The notes under the pieces are model-generated. The model ran no database searches, was not told where the DNA came from, and saw only the letters and a list, made by a program, of their open reading frames with translations. A DNA stretch of 64,000 nucleotides, from contig NZ_CP114901.1 in NCBI RefSeq assembly GCF_027497175.1, positions 5,704,001 through 5,768,000 of the forward strand, in the 5' to 3' direction. The first letter of the stretch is position 1; every line of letters starts with the position of its first letter. Made by a program: the position numbers and the translations under genes. The DNA comes from Verrucosispora sp. WMMD573. Its GTDB lineage: Bacteria; Actinomycetota; Actinomycetes; Mycobacteriales; Micromonosporaceae. Positions 9,939 to 18,732 of this stretch are shown here, in pieces.

Positions 9939-11234
9939 ATGCGACGATTCCGTAGCGTAGCCGTGGCCGCCACAGTGGCGGCGCTCGCGGCGACCAGCCT
10001 GGCGGCGTGCGGCGACGACGGTGGCGACAGCGAGGCCAACGTTCTCAAGCTCTGGCACTACGAGAGCGCCAACAGCGCCATGGGCATCGCCTGGGACCGG
10101 GCGATCGAGATCTTCAAGGAAGAGCACGAGGGCGTCGAGGTGCGCTTCGAGCGCAAGGCGTTCGAACAGATCCAGCAGAACGCCGGCATGATCATCAACT
10201 CGTCCGAGGGCCCGGACGTGATGGAGTACAACAAAGGCAACGCGACCGCCGGGCTGCTCTCCTCCCAGGGTCTGCTCACCGACCTCACCGAGGAGGCGAC
10301 CGAGCGCGGCTGGGACGCCGCGCTCAGCCCCAGTCTCCAGACCACCGCCAGGTACGACAACGGCGTCATGGGTTCCGGCAACTGGTACGGCGTGCCCAAC
10401 TACGGCGAGTACGTGATGGTCTACTACAACAAGGACCTCTTCGCCGAGCACGGGGTCGCGGTGCCGACAACGCTTGCCGAAATGACGGCGGCGATGGACA
10501 CCTTCGTCGCCAAGGGCGTCACGCCGCTGGGCATGTCCGGCGCCGAGTACCCGGCCGGGCAGCTCTTCTACCAGCTCGCCCTCTCCCGGGCCGACCGGGC
10601 CTTCGTCGACAACTACCAGCTCTACGCCAACCCGGTGGACTTCACCGCCGACCCGCTCAAGTACGGTGCCGAGGCCTTCGCCGAATGGGTCGACAAGGGC
10701 TACATCGCCAAGGACTCCGCCAGTCTCAAGGCCGAGGACATGGGCACCGGCTTCATCTCCGGCAAGACACCGATGGTCGTTTCCGGCAGCTGGTGGTTCG
10801 GCCGCTTCAAGAGTGAGATCTCCTTCGACTGGGACACCTTCCTCTTCCCCGGCAACACCCTGCACGCCGGCTCCTCGGGCAACCTGTGGGTGGTCCCGGA
10901 GACGAGCAAGGCCAAGAGCCTGGCGTACGACTTCATCGACATCACCATGCGGCCGGAGATCCAGGCGTTGATCGGCAACAACGGTGGCGTGCCGGTGGCC
11001 GGTGACCCGGCGACGATCAAAGACCCGAAGGACCGCAAGCTGATCGAGGACTTCAACACGGTCAGCTCCCAGGACGGTCTGGCCTTCTACCCCGACTGGC
11101 CGGTTCCCGGCTACTACGACGTGCTGGTCTCCGGCTTCCAGGGCCTGATCAACCAGTCCAGGTCGCCCGCGCAGGTCCTCGACGCGATCGCCGGGCCGTA
11201 CCAGGACGGCGTCGCGGAGATCAAGCGCGACTGA
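9939..11234 (+). CDS. Sugar ABC transporter lipoprotein, extracellular solute-binding protein family 1
   Basis: 431 residues. Residues 1-24 form a lipoprotein signal with basic MRRFR, hydrophobic core and lipobox LAAC (Cys24), so the mature protein is membrane-anchored outside the cell. The body is a cluster B/MalE-like sugar-binding fold, with NVLKLWHYESANSAMGIAW near the N-terminus and many surface aromatics (NWYGVPNYGEYVMVYYN) suited to carbohydrate binding. AGGGAGA precedes ATG 9939. It is the first structural gene after the LacI regulator and is followed by two permeases; no ATPase gene is present, so a shared MsiK-type ATPase elsewhere must energise the system. Substrate inferred as a xyloglucan-derived oligosaccharide. 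Confidence 0.9.
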   Translation: MRRFRSVAVAATVAALAATSLAACGDDGGDSEANVLKLWHYESANSAMGIAWDRAIEIFKEEHEGVEVRFERKAFEQIQQNAGMIINSSEGPDVMEYNKGNATAGLLSSQGLLTDLTEEATERGWDAALSPSLQTTARYDNGVMGSGNWYGVPNYGEYVMVYYNKDLFAEHGVAVPTTLAEMTAAMDTFVAKGVTPLGMSGAEYPAGQLFYQLALSRADRAFVDNYQLYANPVDFTADPLKYGAEAFAEWVDKGYIAKDSASLKAEDMGTGFISGKTPMVVSGSWWFGRFKSEISFDWDTFLFPGNTLHAGSSGNLWVVPETSKAKSLAYDFIDITMRPEIQALIGNNGGVPVAGDPATIKDPKDRKLIEDFNTVSSQDGLAFYPDWPVPGYYDVLVSGFQGLINQSRSPAQVLDAIAGPYQDGVAEIKRD

Positions 11235-11288
11235 CGGCGGCCGGGGCAGGCGCGCCCGCGCGCCTGCCCCACCCCTGGAAGGATTCCC

Positions 11289-12242
11289 ATGGCATCCCTC
11301 GACACGGTCGACGTCCCGGCCCGCAAATCGACAGGTCGGCGACGCCGGTCCGGCTCCGACGCCGGGTACTGGCTCTACCTGATCCCCGGCGCGGTGCTCT
11401 TCCTGCTGGTCATCGGCGGTCCGCTGGTCTACACCGGCTACCTCTCGCTGACCAAGTGGTCCGGCGTCGGCGACCCCACCTTCATCGGGCTGGACAACTA
11501 CCGCGATCTGCTGACCGACGACGTCTTCTGGACGTCGTTCAAGAACACCGTTGCGATGATCATCGCGATGGTGGTGCTGCCCACCCTGATCGGACTGGTG
11601 CTCGCCGCGGTGCTCTTCGACACCATCGGACGCCACTTCCGGCCCCGCACCGCCGCCGCGCTGCGGGCCGCCTTCTACCTGCCGCAGGTGCTCCCGGTCG
11701 TGGTGGCCGGCATCGTCTGGGGTTGGATCCTACGGCCCGACGGCGCGCTCAACGGGCTGCTCGACGCGGTCGGGCTCGGCTCGCTGGCCCACGACTGGCT
11801 GGGCGATCCGAACACCGCGCTGCCCGCCGTGATGGCCGTGATGATCTGGGTGCAGCTCGGCTACCCGGTGGTGGTCTTCATGGCCGCCCTGGAACGGGTG
11901 AACCCGGAGCTGTACGAGGCGGCCGAGATCGACGGGGCCGGGTGGTTCCGCCGGTTCCGGGCGATCACCCTGCCGCAGATCCGGCCGGAGACGTTCGTGG
12001 TCGGGCTCACCTGCACCATCGCGGCGATGAAGGTCTTCGGCCCGATCTTCGCGTTGACCCGGGGCGGCCCGGAGAACGCCACGAACGTGCCCTCCTACTT
12101 CGCGTACTTCACCTTCTTCAAGCGGTTGCAGGTCGGCTACGGCTCGGCGATCTCGATGGTGCTGACCCTGATCATCGTCGTGGTCGCGGTGTTGTTCATC
12201 CGGGCGCAGAACCGGGCCGAACGCCGGGACGGAGTGCTCTGA
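11289..12242 (+). CDS. Sugar ABC transporter permease, MalF-like
   Basis: 317 residues with six predicted membrane helices; the first is YWLYLIPGAVLFLLVIGGPL (about 29-48). The cytoplasmic EAA loop is EAAEIDGAGWFRRFRAITLP (about 210-229), which docks on the ATPase subunit. GGAAGG-like sequence (11277-11282) precedes ATG 11289. The stop overlaps the ATG of the partner permease by one base (TGATG), a classic MalF/MalG arrangement. Part of the LacI-controlled operon. Confidence 0.92.
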   Translation: MASLDTVDVPARKSTGRRRRSGSDAGYWLYLIPGAVLFLLVIGGPLVYTGYLSLTKWSGVGDPTFIGLDNYRDLLTDDVFWTSFKNTVAMIIAMVVLPTLIGLVLAAVLFDTIGRHFRPRTAAALRAAFYLPQVLPVVVAGIVWGWILRPDGALNGLLDAVGLGSLAHDWLGDPNTALPAVMAVMIWVQLGYPVVVFMAALERVNPELYEAAEIDGAGWFRRFRAITLPQIRPETFVVGLTCTIAAMKVFGPIFALTRGGPENATNVPSYFAYFTFFKRLQVGYGSAISMVLTLIIVVVAVLFIRAQNRAERRDGVL

Positions 12243-13117
12243 TGGCGATCACCCTCACCCCGCCCCGACGGGTACGACGTCCGGCCGACCGGCGGCACCG
12301 GGGCGCCGCCCGGTGGATCGTGCTCGCGTTGGTCGGCGCTGCGGCGCTGGCCATGCTGGTGCCGTTCGCGTTCATGCTGCTCAATGCCTTCAAGTCGCCC
12401 GGCGACTACTCGACGAACGGTCCGTTGAGCTGGCCGGGCGAGTTCTACACGACCGGTCTGCGCACCTACTGGGAGCAGGTCGACTTCCCGGTCAAGCTGT
12501 GGAACTCCGTGCTCATCTCTGGCTCGGTGGCGGTCCTCGCGGTCGTCGTGTCGCTGCTGAGCGCGTACGCCCTGGGCATCGGCCGGGTCCGCGGCCGGCT
12601 CTGGATCATCGGCCTGTTCCTGCTGGCCAACATGCTGCCGCAGGAGGCGCTGATCTACCCGCTCTACCACTTCGCCAAGGAGGCGGGGCTCTACAACACC
12701 CGGCTGGCGGTAATCATCATCTTCACCGTCATCCAGGCCGCCTTCGGCACCTATTTGCTCGCTTCGGTGCTCGGCACCTTCCCGCGCACCCTGCTGGAGG
12801 CAGCCGCGCTCGACGGGGCCGGCCGGTGGCGGACCCTGTGGCGGGTGGTGCTGCCCAACATCCGGCCCACCATCTCGGTGCTGCTGGTCTTCTTCTTCAT
12901 CTGGACCTGGAACGAGTTCCTCATCCCGCTGGTCATGCTCATCGACAACCAGACGCAGACCGTGCCGGTCGCGCTGGCCTCGTTGCAGGGAGACCGGCTG
13001 ATGGACGCCCCCACCACCAACGCCGGGGCACTGATCAGTCTCCTCCCGGCGATCCTGTTCTTCCTCATCTTCCAGCGCACCCTCGCGCGCGGCATCACGG
13101 CAGGAGCCGACAAGTGA
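12242..13117 (+). CDS. Sugar ABC transporter permease, MalG-like
   Basis: 291 residues; after a basic N-terminus ([16 protein letters not shown]) come six membrane helices beginning [20 protein letters not shown]. The EAA loop reads [20 protein letters not shown] (about 182-201). It forms the heterodimeric channel with the upstream permease. Start ATG 12242 overlaps the malF-like stop; its own stop overlaps GTG 13114 of the alpha-xylosidase gene, so translation is coupled through the operon. Confidence 0.92.
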   Translation: MAITLTPPRRVRRPADRRHRGAARWIVLALVGAAALAMLVPFAFMLLNAFKSPGDYSTNGPLSWPGEFYTTGLRTYWEQVDFPVKLWNSVLISGSVAVLAVVVSLLSAYALGIGRVRGRLWIIGLFLLANMLPQEALIYPLYHFAKEAGLYNTRLAVIIIFTVIQAAFGTYLLASVLGTFPRTLLEAAALDGAGRWRTLWRVVLPNIRPTISVLLVFFFIWTWNEFLIPLVMLIDNQTQTVPVALASLQGDRLMDAPTTNAGALISLLPAILFFLIFQRTLARGITAGADK

Positions 13118-15345
13118 AGTTCACCGACGGGTACTGGCAACTGCGTCCCGGGGTCAGCGTGCTGCGCCCCGGGACGGTGGAGTCGGTGGAGCCGGACGAA
13201 CGGTCCTTCACCGTATTCGCACCCATCGGGCGGATCACCGGGCGCGGGGACACTCTCAACCGGCCGGTGATCACCGTACGGTTCTTCTCTCCCGCCCCGG
13301 GCGTGGTCGGGGTGACCATCGGCCACCACACCGGCGGCCTGCCCAAGCAGCCACGGTTCACCCTCGCCGAGGGCACCGAGCATCCGGTGCAGGTGGAGGT
13401 CACCGGGCTCAGCGCGCGGTTGACCACCGGCGAGCTGACCGTCCGGGTCGCGCTGACCGGTCCGTGGCGGGTGGACTTCCTGCGTGGCGACCGGTTCGTC
13501 ACCTCGTCCACCGAGCGCAGCATCGGCGCGGTCACCGACGCCAAGGGCAACAAGTACGTACACGAGCGGCTGGCCCTGGGCGTCGGCGAGACCATCTACG
13601 GGCTGGGCGAGCGTTTCGGCGCGTACGTCAAGAACGGCCAGGCCGTCGACATCTGGAACGCCGATGGCGGCACCGCCAGCGAGCAGGCGTACAAGAACGT
13701 GCCGTTCTATCTCAGCAGCGCCGGTTACGGGGTCTTCGTGGACCATCCGGAGCACGTCTCGTTCGAGGTCGGCTCCGAGGTGGTGTCGCAGACCCAGTTC
13801 AGCGTGCCGGGCCAGTCGCTGACGTACCACCTGATCGACGGACCCACCCCGAAGGACGTGCTGCGCCGCTACACCGCGCTGACCGGCCGGCCGGCGCGGG
13901 TGCCGGCCTGGTCGTACGGGCTGTGGCTGTCCACCTCGTTCACCACCTCGTACGACGAGAAGACGGTCACCGAGTTCATCGACGGCATGGCCGAGCGGGA
14001 CCTGCCGCTGTCGGTGTTCCACTTCGACTGCTTCTGGATGCGGCAGTTCCACTGGGTCGACTTCATCTGGGATCCGGCGACCTTCCCGGACCCGGAGGGG
14101 ATGCTGCGCCGGCTGCACGAGCGTGGCCTGAAGGTGTGCGTCTGGATCAACCCGTACATCGCCCAGCGGTCGTACCTGTTCGAGGAGGGTCGGCGGGCCG
14201 GCTACCTGGTCCGCAACCCGGACGGTTCGGTCTGGCAGTGGGACAAGTGGCAGGCCGGCATGGCGCTCGTCGACTTCACCAACCCGGACGCGGTCGACTG
14301 GTTCGCCGGAAAGCTCAAGGTGCTGCTCGACATGGGCGTCGACTGTTTCAAGACCGACTTCGGCGAGCGCATCCCCACCGATGTGGTCTGGCACGACGGC
14401 TCGGACCCGCAACGGATGCACAACTACTACGCGTACCTGTACAACAAGACCGTCTTCGAGCTGCTGGCGGCCGAGCGTGGGGAGGGCGAGGCGGTCGTCT
14501 TCGCGCGCTCGGCGACCGCCGGCGGTCAGCAGTTCCCGGTGCACTGGGGCGGCGACTGCGAGTCGACATTCGTGGCGATGGCCGAGTCGCTGCGCGGTGG
14601 TCTGTCGCTGGCCGCCTCCGGGTTCGGCTACTGGAGCCACGACATCGGCGGCTTCGAGGGCACTCCCGACCCGGCGGTGTTCAAACGCTGGATCGCCTTC
14701 GGCCTGCTGTCGTCGCACTCACGGCTGCACGGCTCCGGCTCGTACCGGGTGCCGTGGGCGTACGACGACGAGGCGGTCGACGTGCTGCGCCACTTCACCC
14801 GGCTCAAGCTGAGCCTGATGCCGTACCTCGCGGCAGCGGCCGAGGAGGCCCACCGCGAGGGCGTACCGGTGATGCGGCCGATGGTCCTGGAGTTCCCCGA
14901 CGATCCGACCGCCGCGTACCTCGACCGGCAGTACATGCTCGGCCCGGACCTGCTTGTCGCACCGGTGATGAGCGCCGACGGCCAGGTGACCTACTACGTG
15001 CCCGCCGGCACCTGGACCCAGCTGACCACCGGTGCCCAGGTCACCGGTCCGGGCTGGGTCACCGAGAAGCACGACTTCGACAGCGTTCCGGTGCTGGCCC
15101 GGCCCGGGTCGGTCATCGCGTTCGGCTCGGTCACCGACCGCCCGGACTACCCGTGGGCCGACGGCGTACGGCTGCGGATGTTCGCGCCGGCCCCCGGGCA
15201 GCGGACCCGGGTGCGGGTGCCGGCACCCGACGGTGGGCCGGGCACCGAGTTCGAGGTGTCCTACCAGGACGGAACGGCCAGCGCCGAGCTGGTGGCGGGC
15301 GCGTCGTCCGGGTACGAGTGCGAGGTGACGGGGGTGGCGACATGA
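13114..15345 (+). CDS. GH31 alpha-xylosidase (YicI type)
   Basis: 743 residues in the GH31 family. The N-terminal beta-sandwich (about 1-240) is followed by a TIM barrel with the nucleophile motif CFKTDFGE (Asp415) and acid/base HWGGDCES (Asp481); these positions match the catalytic pair of the E. coli alpha-xylosidase YicI, and YicI-like segments GLWLSTSF and [10 protein letters not shown] are present. It should release alpha-1,6-linked xylose from the non-reducing end of xyloglucan oligosaccharides or from isoprimeverose in the cytoplasm. GTG 13114 (AGGAG upstream) overlaps the permease stop; the frame is open further upstream only as a shadow. Followed by a beta-glucosidase with ATGA overlap. 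Confidence 0.92.
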   Translation: MKFTDGYWQLRPGVSVLRPGTVESVEPDERSFTVFAPIGRITGRGDTLNRPVITVRFFSPAPGVVGVTIGHHTGGLPKQPRFTLAEGTEHPVQVEVTGLSARLTTGELTVRVALTGPWRVDFLRGDRFVTSSTERSIGAVTDAKGNKYVHERLALGVGETIYGLGERFGAYVKNGQAVDIWNADGGTASEQAYKNVPFYLSSAGYGVFVDHPEHVSFEVGSEVVSQTQFSVPGQSLTYHLIDGPTPKDVLRRYTALTGRPARVPAWSYGLWLSTSFTTSYDEKTVTEFIDGMAERDLPLSVFHFDCFWMRQFHWVDFIWDPATFPDPEGMLRRLHERGLKVCVWINPYIAQRSYLFEEGRRAGYLVRNPDGSVWQWDKWQAGMALVDFTNPDAVDWFAGKLKVLLDMGVDCFKTDFGERIPTDVVWHDGSDPQRMHNYYAYLYNKTVFELLAAERGEGEAVVFARSATAGGQQFPVHWGGDCESTFVAMAESLRGGLSLAASGFGYWSHDIGGFEGTPDPAVFKRWIAFGLLSSHSRLHGSGSYRVPWAYDDEAVDVLRHFTRLKLSLMPYLAAAAEEAHREGVPVMRPMVLEFPDDPTAAYLDRQYMLGPDLLVAPVMSADGQVTYYVPAGTWTQLTTGAQVTGPGWVTEKHDFDSVPVLARPGSVIAFGSVTDRPDYPWADGVRLRMFAPAPGQRTRVRVPAPDGGPGTEFEVSYQDGTASAELVAGASSGYECEVTGVAT

Positions 15346-16739
15346 GCGACGTCGTGTTTCCTGAGGGATTCGTCTGGGGTTCGGCGACGGCGGCGTACCA
15401 GATCGAGGGCGCGGCGAAGGAGGACGGTCGGGGGCCGTCTATCTGGGACACCTACAGTCACACCCCGGGGCGCACCCTGAACGGGGACACCGGCGACGTC
15501 GCGGCCGACCACTACCACCGGTGGGCTGACGACCTCGACCAGGTGGCCGCGCTCGGGCTCGGGGCGTACCGGTTCTCGGTCGCCTGGCCCCGGGTGCAGC
15601 CCGGCGGCTCCGGTGCACTGAACCAGGCCGGGGTGGACTTCTACTCCCGCCTGGTGGACCGGCTGCTCGAACTCGGCGTCCGGCCGGTGGCCACGCTGTA
15701 CCACTGGGACCTGCCGCAGGAGTTGGAGGACGCCGGCGGCTGGCCGGTCCGGGACACCGCCGCACGCTTCGCCGACTACGCCGAGAAGATCGTCGGGGCG
15801 CTCGGGGACCGGGTGCACACCTGGACCACGTTCAACGAGCCGTGGTGCTCGGCCTATCTCGGGTACGCCTCCGGGGTGCACGCACCGGGGCGGACCGAGC
15901 CGGCCGCGGCGCTGGCCGCCGTACACCACCTGAACCTGGCGCACGGCCTGGCCGGCCGGGTGATCCGCGACCTGGCACCGGCGGCGCAGCTCTCGGTCAC
16001 GCTGAACCTGCACGTCATCCGACCGGCGTCGGACTCGGCCGCCGACGCCGACGCGGCACGCCGGATCGACGCCCTGGCCAACCGGGCTTTCCTCGGCCCG
16101 ATGCTGGACGGCGCGTACCCGGCGGACCTGCTCGCCGACACCGCCACGGTCACCGACTGGTCGTTCGTCCGCGACGGCGACGAGGCCACCGCCGCGGTGC
16201 CGCTGGACGTGCTCGGCGTCAACTACTACTCGACCACGCTGGTCCGTGCCTGGGACGGCGTCTCACCCAAGTCGGACTCCGACGGGCACGGCCGCTCGGC
16301 GCACTCGGCGTGGGTCGGCTCGGAACAGGTCGAGTTCCTGCCGCAACCGGGTCCGCACACGGCGATGGGCTGGAACATCGAGCCGGCCGGCCTGACCGAG
16401 CTGCTGCTGCGCCTGCACCGCGAGTATCCTGACCAGCCGTTGATGATCACCGAGAACGGGGCCGCCTTCGACGACGTCGTGTCGCCGGACGGCGCGATCC
16501 ACGACGACCGCCGGATCGACTATCTCCACCGGCACATCGCCGCCACCCACGAGGCGATGGCCGCCGGCGCCGACGTACGCGGCTACTTCGTCTGGTCCCT
16601 GCTCGACAACTTCGAATGGGCGTACGGCTACGACCGCCGCTTCGGCATCATCCGCGTCGACTACGAAACCCAGCAGCGCGCCTGGAAGGACTCCGCCCAC
16701 TGGTACCGCCGCCTCACCACCACCAACCGCCTTCCCTGA
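15342..16739 (+). CDS. GH1 beta-glucosidase
   Basis: 465 residues, the usual GH1 length. It has the N-terminal signature [19 protein letters not shown], acid/base in TFNEPW (Glu166) and nucleophile in ITENG (Glu371), plus the C-terminal [13 protein letters not shown]. No signal peptide, so cytoplasmic. It hydrolyses non-reducing beta-glucosyl units; next to an alpha-xylosidase and a transporter it would remove the glucose exposed after xylose release, allowing stepwise degradation of xylogluco-oligosaccharides. ATGA overlap with the alpha-xylosidase gene. Last gene of the operon; a stem-loop overlaps its stop codon. Confidence 0.93.
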   Translation: MSDVVFPEGFVWGSATAAYQIEGAAKEDGRGPSIWDTYSHTPGRTLNGDTGDVAADHYHRWADDLDQVAALGLGAYRFSVAWPRVQPGGSGALNQAGVDFYSRLVDRLLELGVRPVATLYHWDLPQELEDAGGWPVRDTAARFADYAEKIVGALGDRVHTWTTFNEPWCSAYLGYASGVHAPGRTEPAAALAAVHHLNLAHGLAGRVIRDLAPAAQLSVTLNLHVIRPASDSAADADAARRIDALANRAFLGPMLDGAYPADLLADTATVTDWSFVRDGDEATAAVPLDVLGVNYYSTTLVRAWDGVSPKSDSDGHGRSAHSAWVGSEQVEFLPQPGPHTAMGWNIEPAGLTELLLRLHREYPDQPLMITENGAAFDDVVSPDGAIHDDRRIDYLHRHIAATHEAMAAGADVRGYFVWSLLDNFEWAYGYDRRFGIIRVDYETQQRAWKDSAHWYRRLTTTNRLP

Positions 16740-16765
16740 CCCCACTCCTGCCCCGGTGGGGTCAG
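16736..16765. terminator. Bidirectional terminator hairpin spanning two convergent stop codons
   Basis: CTGACCCCAC (16736-16745) and GTGGGGTCAG (16756-16765) form a perfect 10-bp stem with a 10-nt loop. The stem contains the TGA of the beta-glucosidase on the plus strand and the TGA of the nucleotidyltransferase on the minus strand, so one element closes both convergent genes. Confidence 0.7.
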
Positions 16766-17373
16766 GCGCCGACGCGTTGTTCGGGGACGGTGAGGCCGTA
16801 CAGGGCCATCAGCTCGGGGGTGTCGACCCGGCTGCCGTCGGCCACCGCGTCGCAGGCGATGTCGACGATCTGGTCCTTGTGCGCCAGCAGGTACGGGCGG
16901 GCGCCGACGTCGGCACTGGCCAGGGTGGCGATGCCGGGCCAGTGCCGACGGCCGAACAACATCGGGTAACCGCGCAGGCCGTTGTAGGTGGCACAGACCA
17001 GCACGTCGGGGAAGGGCAGCGCGGCCACCCGGCGGACCGCTGCGGCGGTGAGCCCGGGCATGTCCACCGGCACCACCACCGCCGCCTCGACCCGGTCGTC
17101 GTCGATGCCGGCGAGACCGGCCCGGATGGACGAGCCCACGCCGGTACCCCAGGCGCGGTTGACCACCACCGTGGCGCGACTCAGGTCGGCGGTCTGGCGG
17201 ACCTGGTCGGCCGCAGCGCCCAGAACGACCACGATCTGCCCGCAGCCCGCCTCCGTCAGCGTGTCGATCATCTGGTCGACCAGGGGTTTGCCGCCCTGGT
17301 GCAGCAGGGCCTCCGGCCCGCCGATCCGGCGGCCACCCCCCGCAGCGATGATCATTCCTGCGATCCGGTTCAG
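16762..17373 (-). CDS. MobA-like nucleotidyltransferase (NTP_transferase_3), apparent CTG start
   Basis: 203 residues from CTG 17373. The nucleotide-binding signature is MIIAAGGGRRIGGPEALL, followed by GKPLVDQMIDTL and the acidic VPVDMPGL metal site; this is the MobA/CinA-related family that includes molybdenum cofactor cytidylyl/guanylyltransferases (MocA/MobA). Specific substrate not assignable; xanthine-dehydrogenase genes, a usual MocA context, are absent here. CTG 17373 is preceded at a seven-base spacing by a perfect SD, GGAGGGAG (17388 to 17381 on the minus strand). The first ATG is six codons later at 17355, with no properly spaced SD, and a far-upstream ATG at 17481 would place the SD and two hairpins inside the gene. 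Start therefore uncertain but CTG best supported. Confidence 0.75.
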   Translation of the reverse strand: MNRIAGMIIAAGGGRRIGGPEALLHQGGKPLVDQMIDTLTEAGCGQIVVVLGAAADQVRQTADLSRATVVVNRAWGTGVGSSIRAGLAGIDDDRVEAAVVVPVDMPGLTAAAVRRVAALPFPDVLVCATYNGLRGYPMLFGRRHWPGIATLASADVGARPYLLAHKDQIVDIACDAVADGSRVDTPELMALYGLTVPEQRVGA

Positions 17374-17378
17374 AGCTG

Positions 17379-17422
17379 CGCTCCCTCCAGTGTGGGAGCG
17401 GTCGGGGCCGCGTGACCCCGAC
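17379..17422 (-). promoter_or_regulatory. Two tandem identical-geometry hairpins over the RBS of the nucleotidyltransferase
   Basis: CGCTCCC (17379-17385) pairs with GGGAGCG (17394-17400), and GTCGGGG (17401-17407) pairs with CCCCGAC (17416-17422). Each has 7-bp arms and an 8-nt loop and they abut exactly. The gene-proximal hairpin contains the SD GGAGGGAG partly in its stem, so it could mask translation initiation. Confidence 0.45.
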
Positions 17423-17499
17423 CCTCCCGTCCTACGCACACCGTTTGCAACGACAGCAGTCGGAGGAGAGTGGCGGGGCATTTGGTGTAAATTGGGTAT

Positions 17500-18732
17500 C
17501 TATCCGGATTGCGCGGACATCCCATCCGGCGTGCGCCGGCCCGTAGCGCCCGAAATCGGCAGCAGCAGCATCGCCACCGCGACCAGCAGATAGGCGTTGC
17601 CGCCGAGAAAACCGTGCGGCCCGCTGGACCCGTTGGCGAAAATCCACACGACTCCGCTGCTCAGCACCGCGTACCCGGCGACACCGACCCGCAGCCGCCA
17701 TCGTTCGACGGGTCTGGTCGACGGCCACGGCAGCGTCGCGCCGACGAGGACGATCAACCCAGGCACCAGCCACACGAGATGGTGCACCCAGCTGACCGGG
17801 CTGACCAGTACCCCGAGGACCCCGGTGAAGGCGAACCCGAGGCGTTCGTCCCCCGCGGCCCGTCGGACCTGGTGCCACCAGAAGGCGAGCGCTGCGGCCA
17901 CCAGGCACAGCCACAGCAACCGGTCGGGATGCGCCGGGTCGAGCCGGGCAACCAGACCCAACAGCGACTGGTTCGACACGTACTCCAGTTTCCCGACCCG
18001 CCCGGTGTCCCACAGCGCCTCGGTGAAGTAGGTGCGGGTGGCGTTCGGTGCCACGACTGCCGCCAGCAGGGTCGCCACCGCCGTGGTCAGCGTGGCCGTG
18101 GCGGCGGCCCGCCACCGTCGGGTCACCAGCAGGTACGCGACGAATACCGCCGGCGTCAGCTTGATCGCGGCGGCCAGTCCGATGCCGACGCCGGCCAGCC
18201 GGTGCCGTCGCTCCAACAGCCACAGGTCGACGTAGACCAAGGCCATCAGCAGCAGATTCACCTGCCCGAAACTGACCGTGTCGCGGACCGGGTTGAGCGC
18301 GGCGAACAGGCAGGCCGCCAGCGCGAAGGTGTGCCACCTCGGCCAGCCGGCGCGCCGCGCGACAGGCCCGACCAGCAGGTGCAGCAGGAAGCTGGCTGCC
18401 ACGACGGTGAGCGTCAGGTTCGCCGCGATCGCCGGATGCCAGGGCAGGGCCGCCACCGGCAGCATGACCAACGCGGCGAAGGGCGGATAGGTGAAGCCGT
18501 ACTGGTTCCAGGTCACCCACTCGTAGAGTTGGCCGCCGTCCGCCCAGTGGCGTACCGCACCGTGGTAGACACCGATGTCGAACCAGCCACGGTGCCCGGG
18601 CAGCACCGCGATCGCCACGCCGATCGCGGTGACCAGCCCGATGATCAACAGCGTCCGACGCCTGTGCTGCGTGGCCGGCCTGGTCACACTGACGGCGGTG
18701 GTGCTGACCCGGGGCCGCCCGGTGGTGGTCAT
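17500..18732 (-). CDS. GT87-family polyprenol-phosphate mannosyltransferase
   Basis: 410 residues with about ten membrane helices. GWFDIGVYHGAVRHWADG near the N-terminus contains the catalytic-type Asp of GT-C enzymes, and YGFTYPPFAALVMLPVAALP is typical of DUF2029/GT87 proteins such as PimE. These use polyprenyl-phosphate mannose to extend phosphatidylinositol mannosides or lipoarabinomannan on the outer face of the membrane. ATG 18732 overlaps the stop of the upstream mannosyltransferase by four bases (ATGA), so both are co-expressed. The acceptor is inferred from family only. Confidence 0.82.
   Translation of the reverse strand: MTTTGRPRVSTTAVSVTRPATQHRRRTLLIIGLVTAIGVAIAVLPGHRGWFDIGVYHGAVRHWADGGQLYEWVTWNQYGFTYPPFAALVMLPVAALPWHPAIAANLTLTVVAASFLLHLLVGPVARRAGWPRWHTFALAACLFAALNPVRDTVSFGQVNLLLMALVYVDLWLLERRHRLAGVGIGLAAAIKLTPAVFVAYLLVTRRWRAAATATLTTAVATLLAAVVAPNATRTYFTEALWDTGRVGKLEYVSNQSLLGLVARLDPAHPDRLLWLCLVAAALAFWWHQVRRAAGDERLGFAFTGVLGVLVSPVSWVHHLVWLVPGLIVLVGATLPWPSTRPVERWRLRVGVAGYAVLSSGVVWIFANGSSGPHGFLGGNAYLLVAVAMLLLPISGATGRRTPDGMSAQSG

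Noticed and set aside
12313..13113. 1010-codon frame extending the alpha-xylosidase upstream
   Set aside because: The upstream part is out of phase with the MalG-like permease and has shadow composition; GTG 13114 with SD and GTGA overlap is the real start.
13464..15341. 1091-codon frame leading into the beta-glucosidase
   Set aside because: Shadow of the GH31 gene; GH1 similarity starts at ATG 15342.
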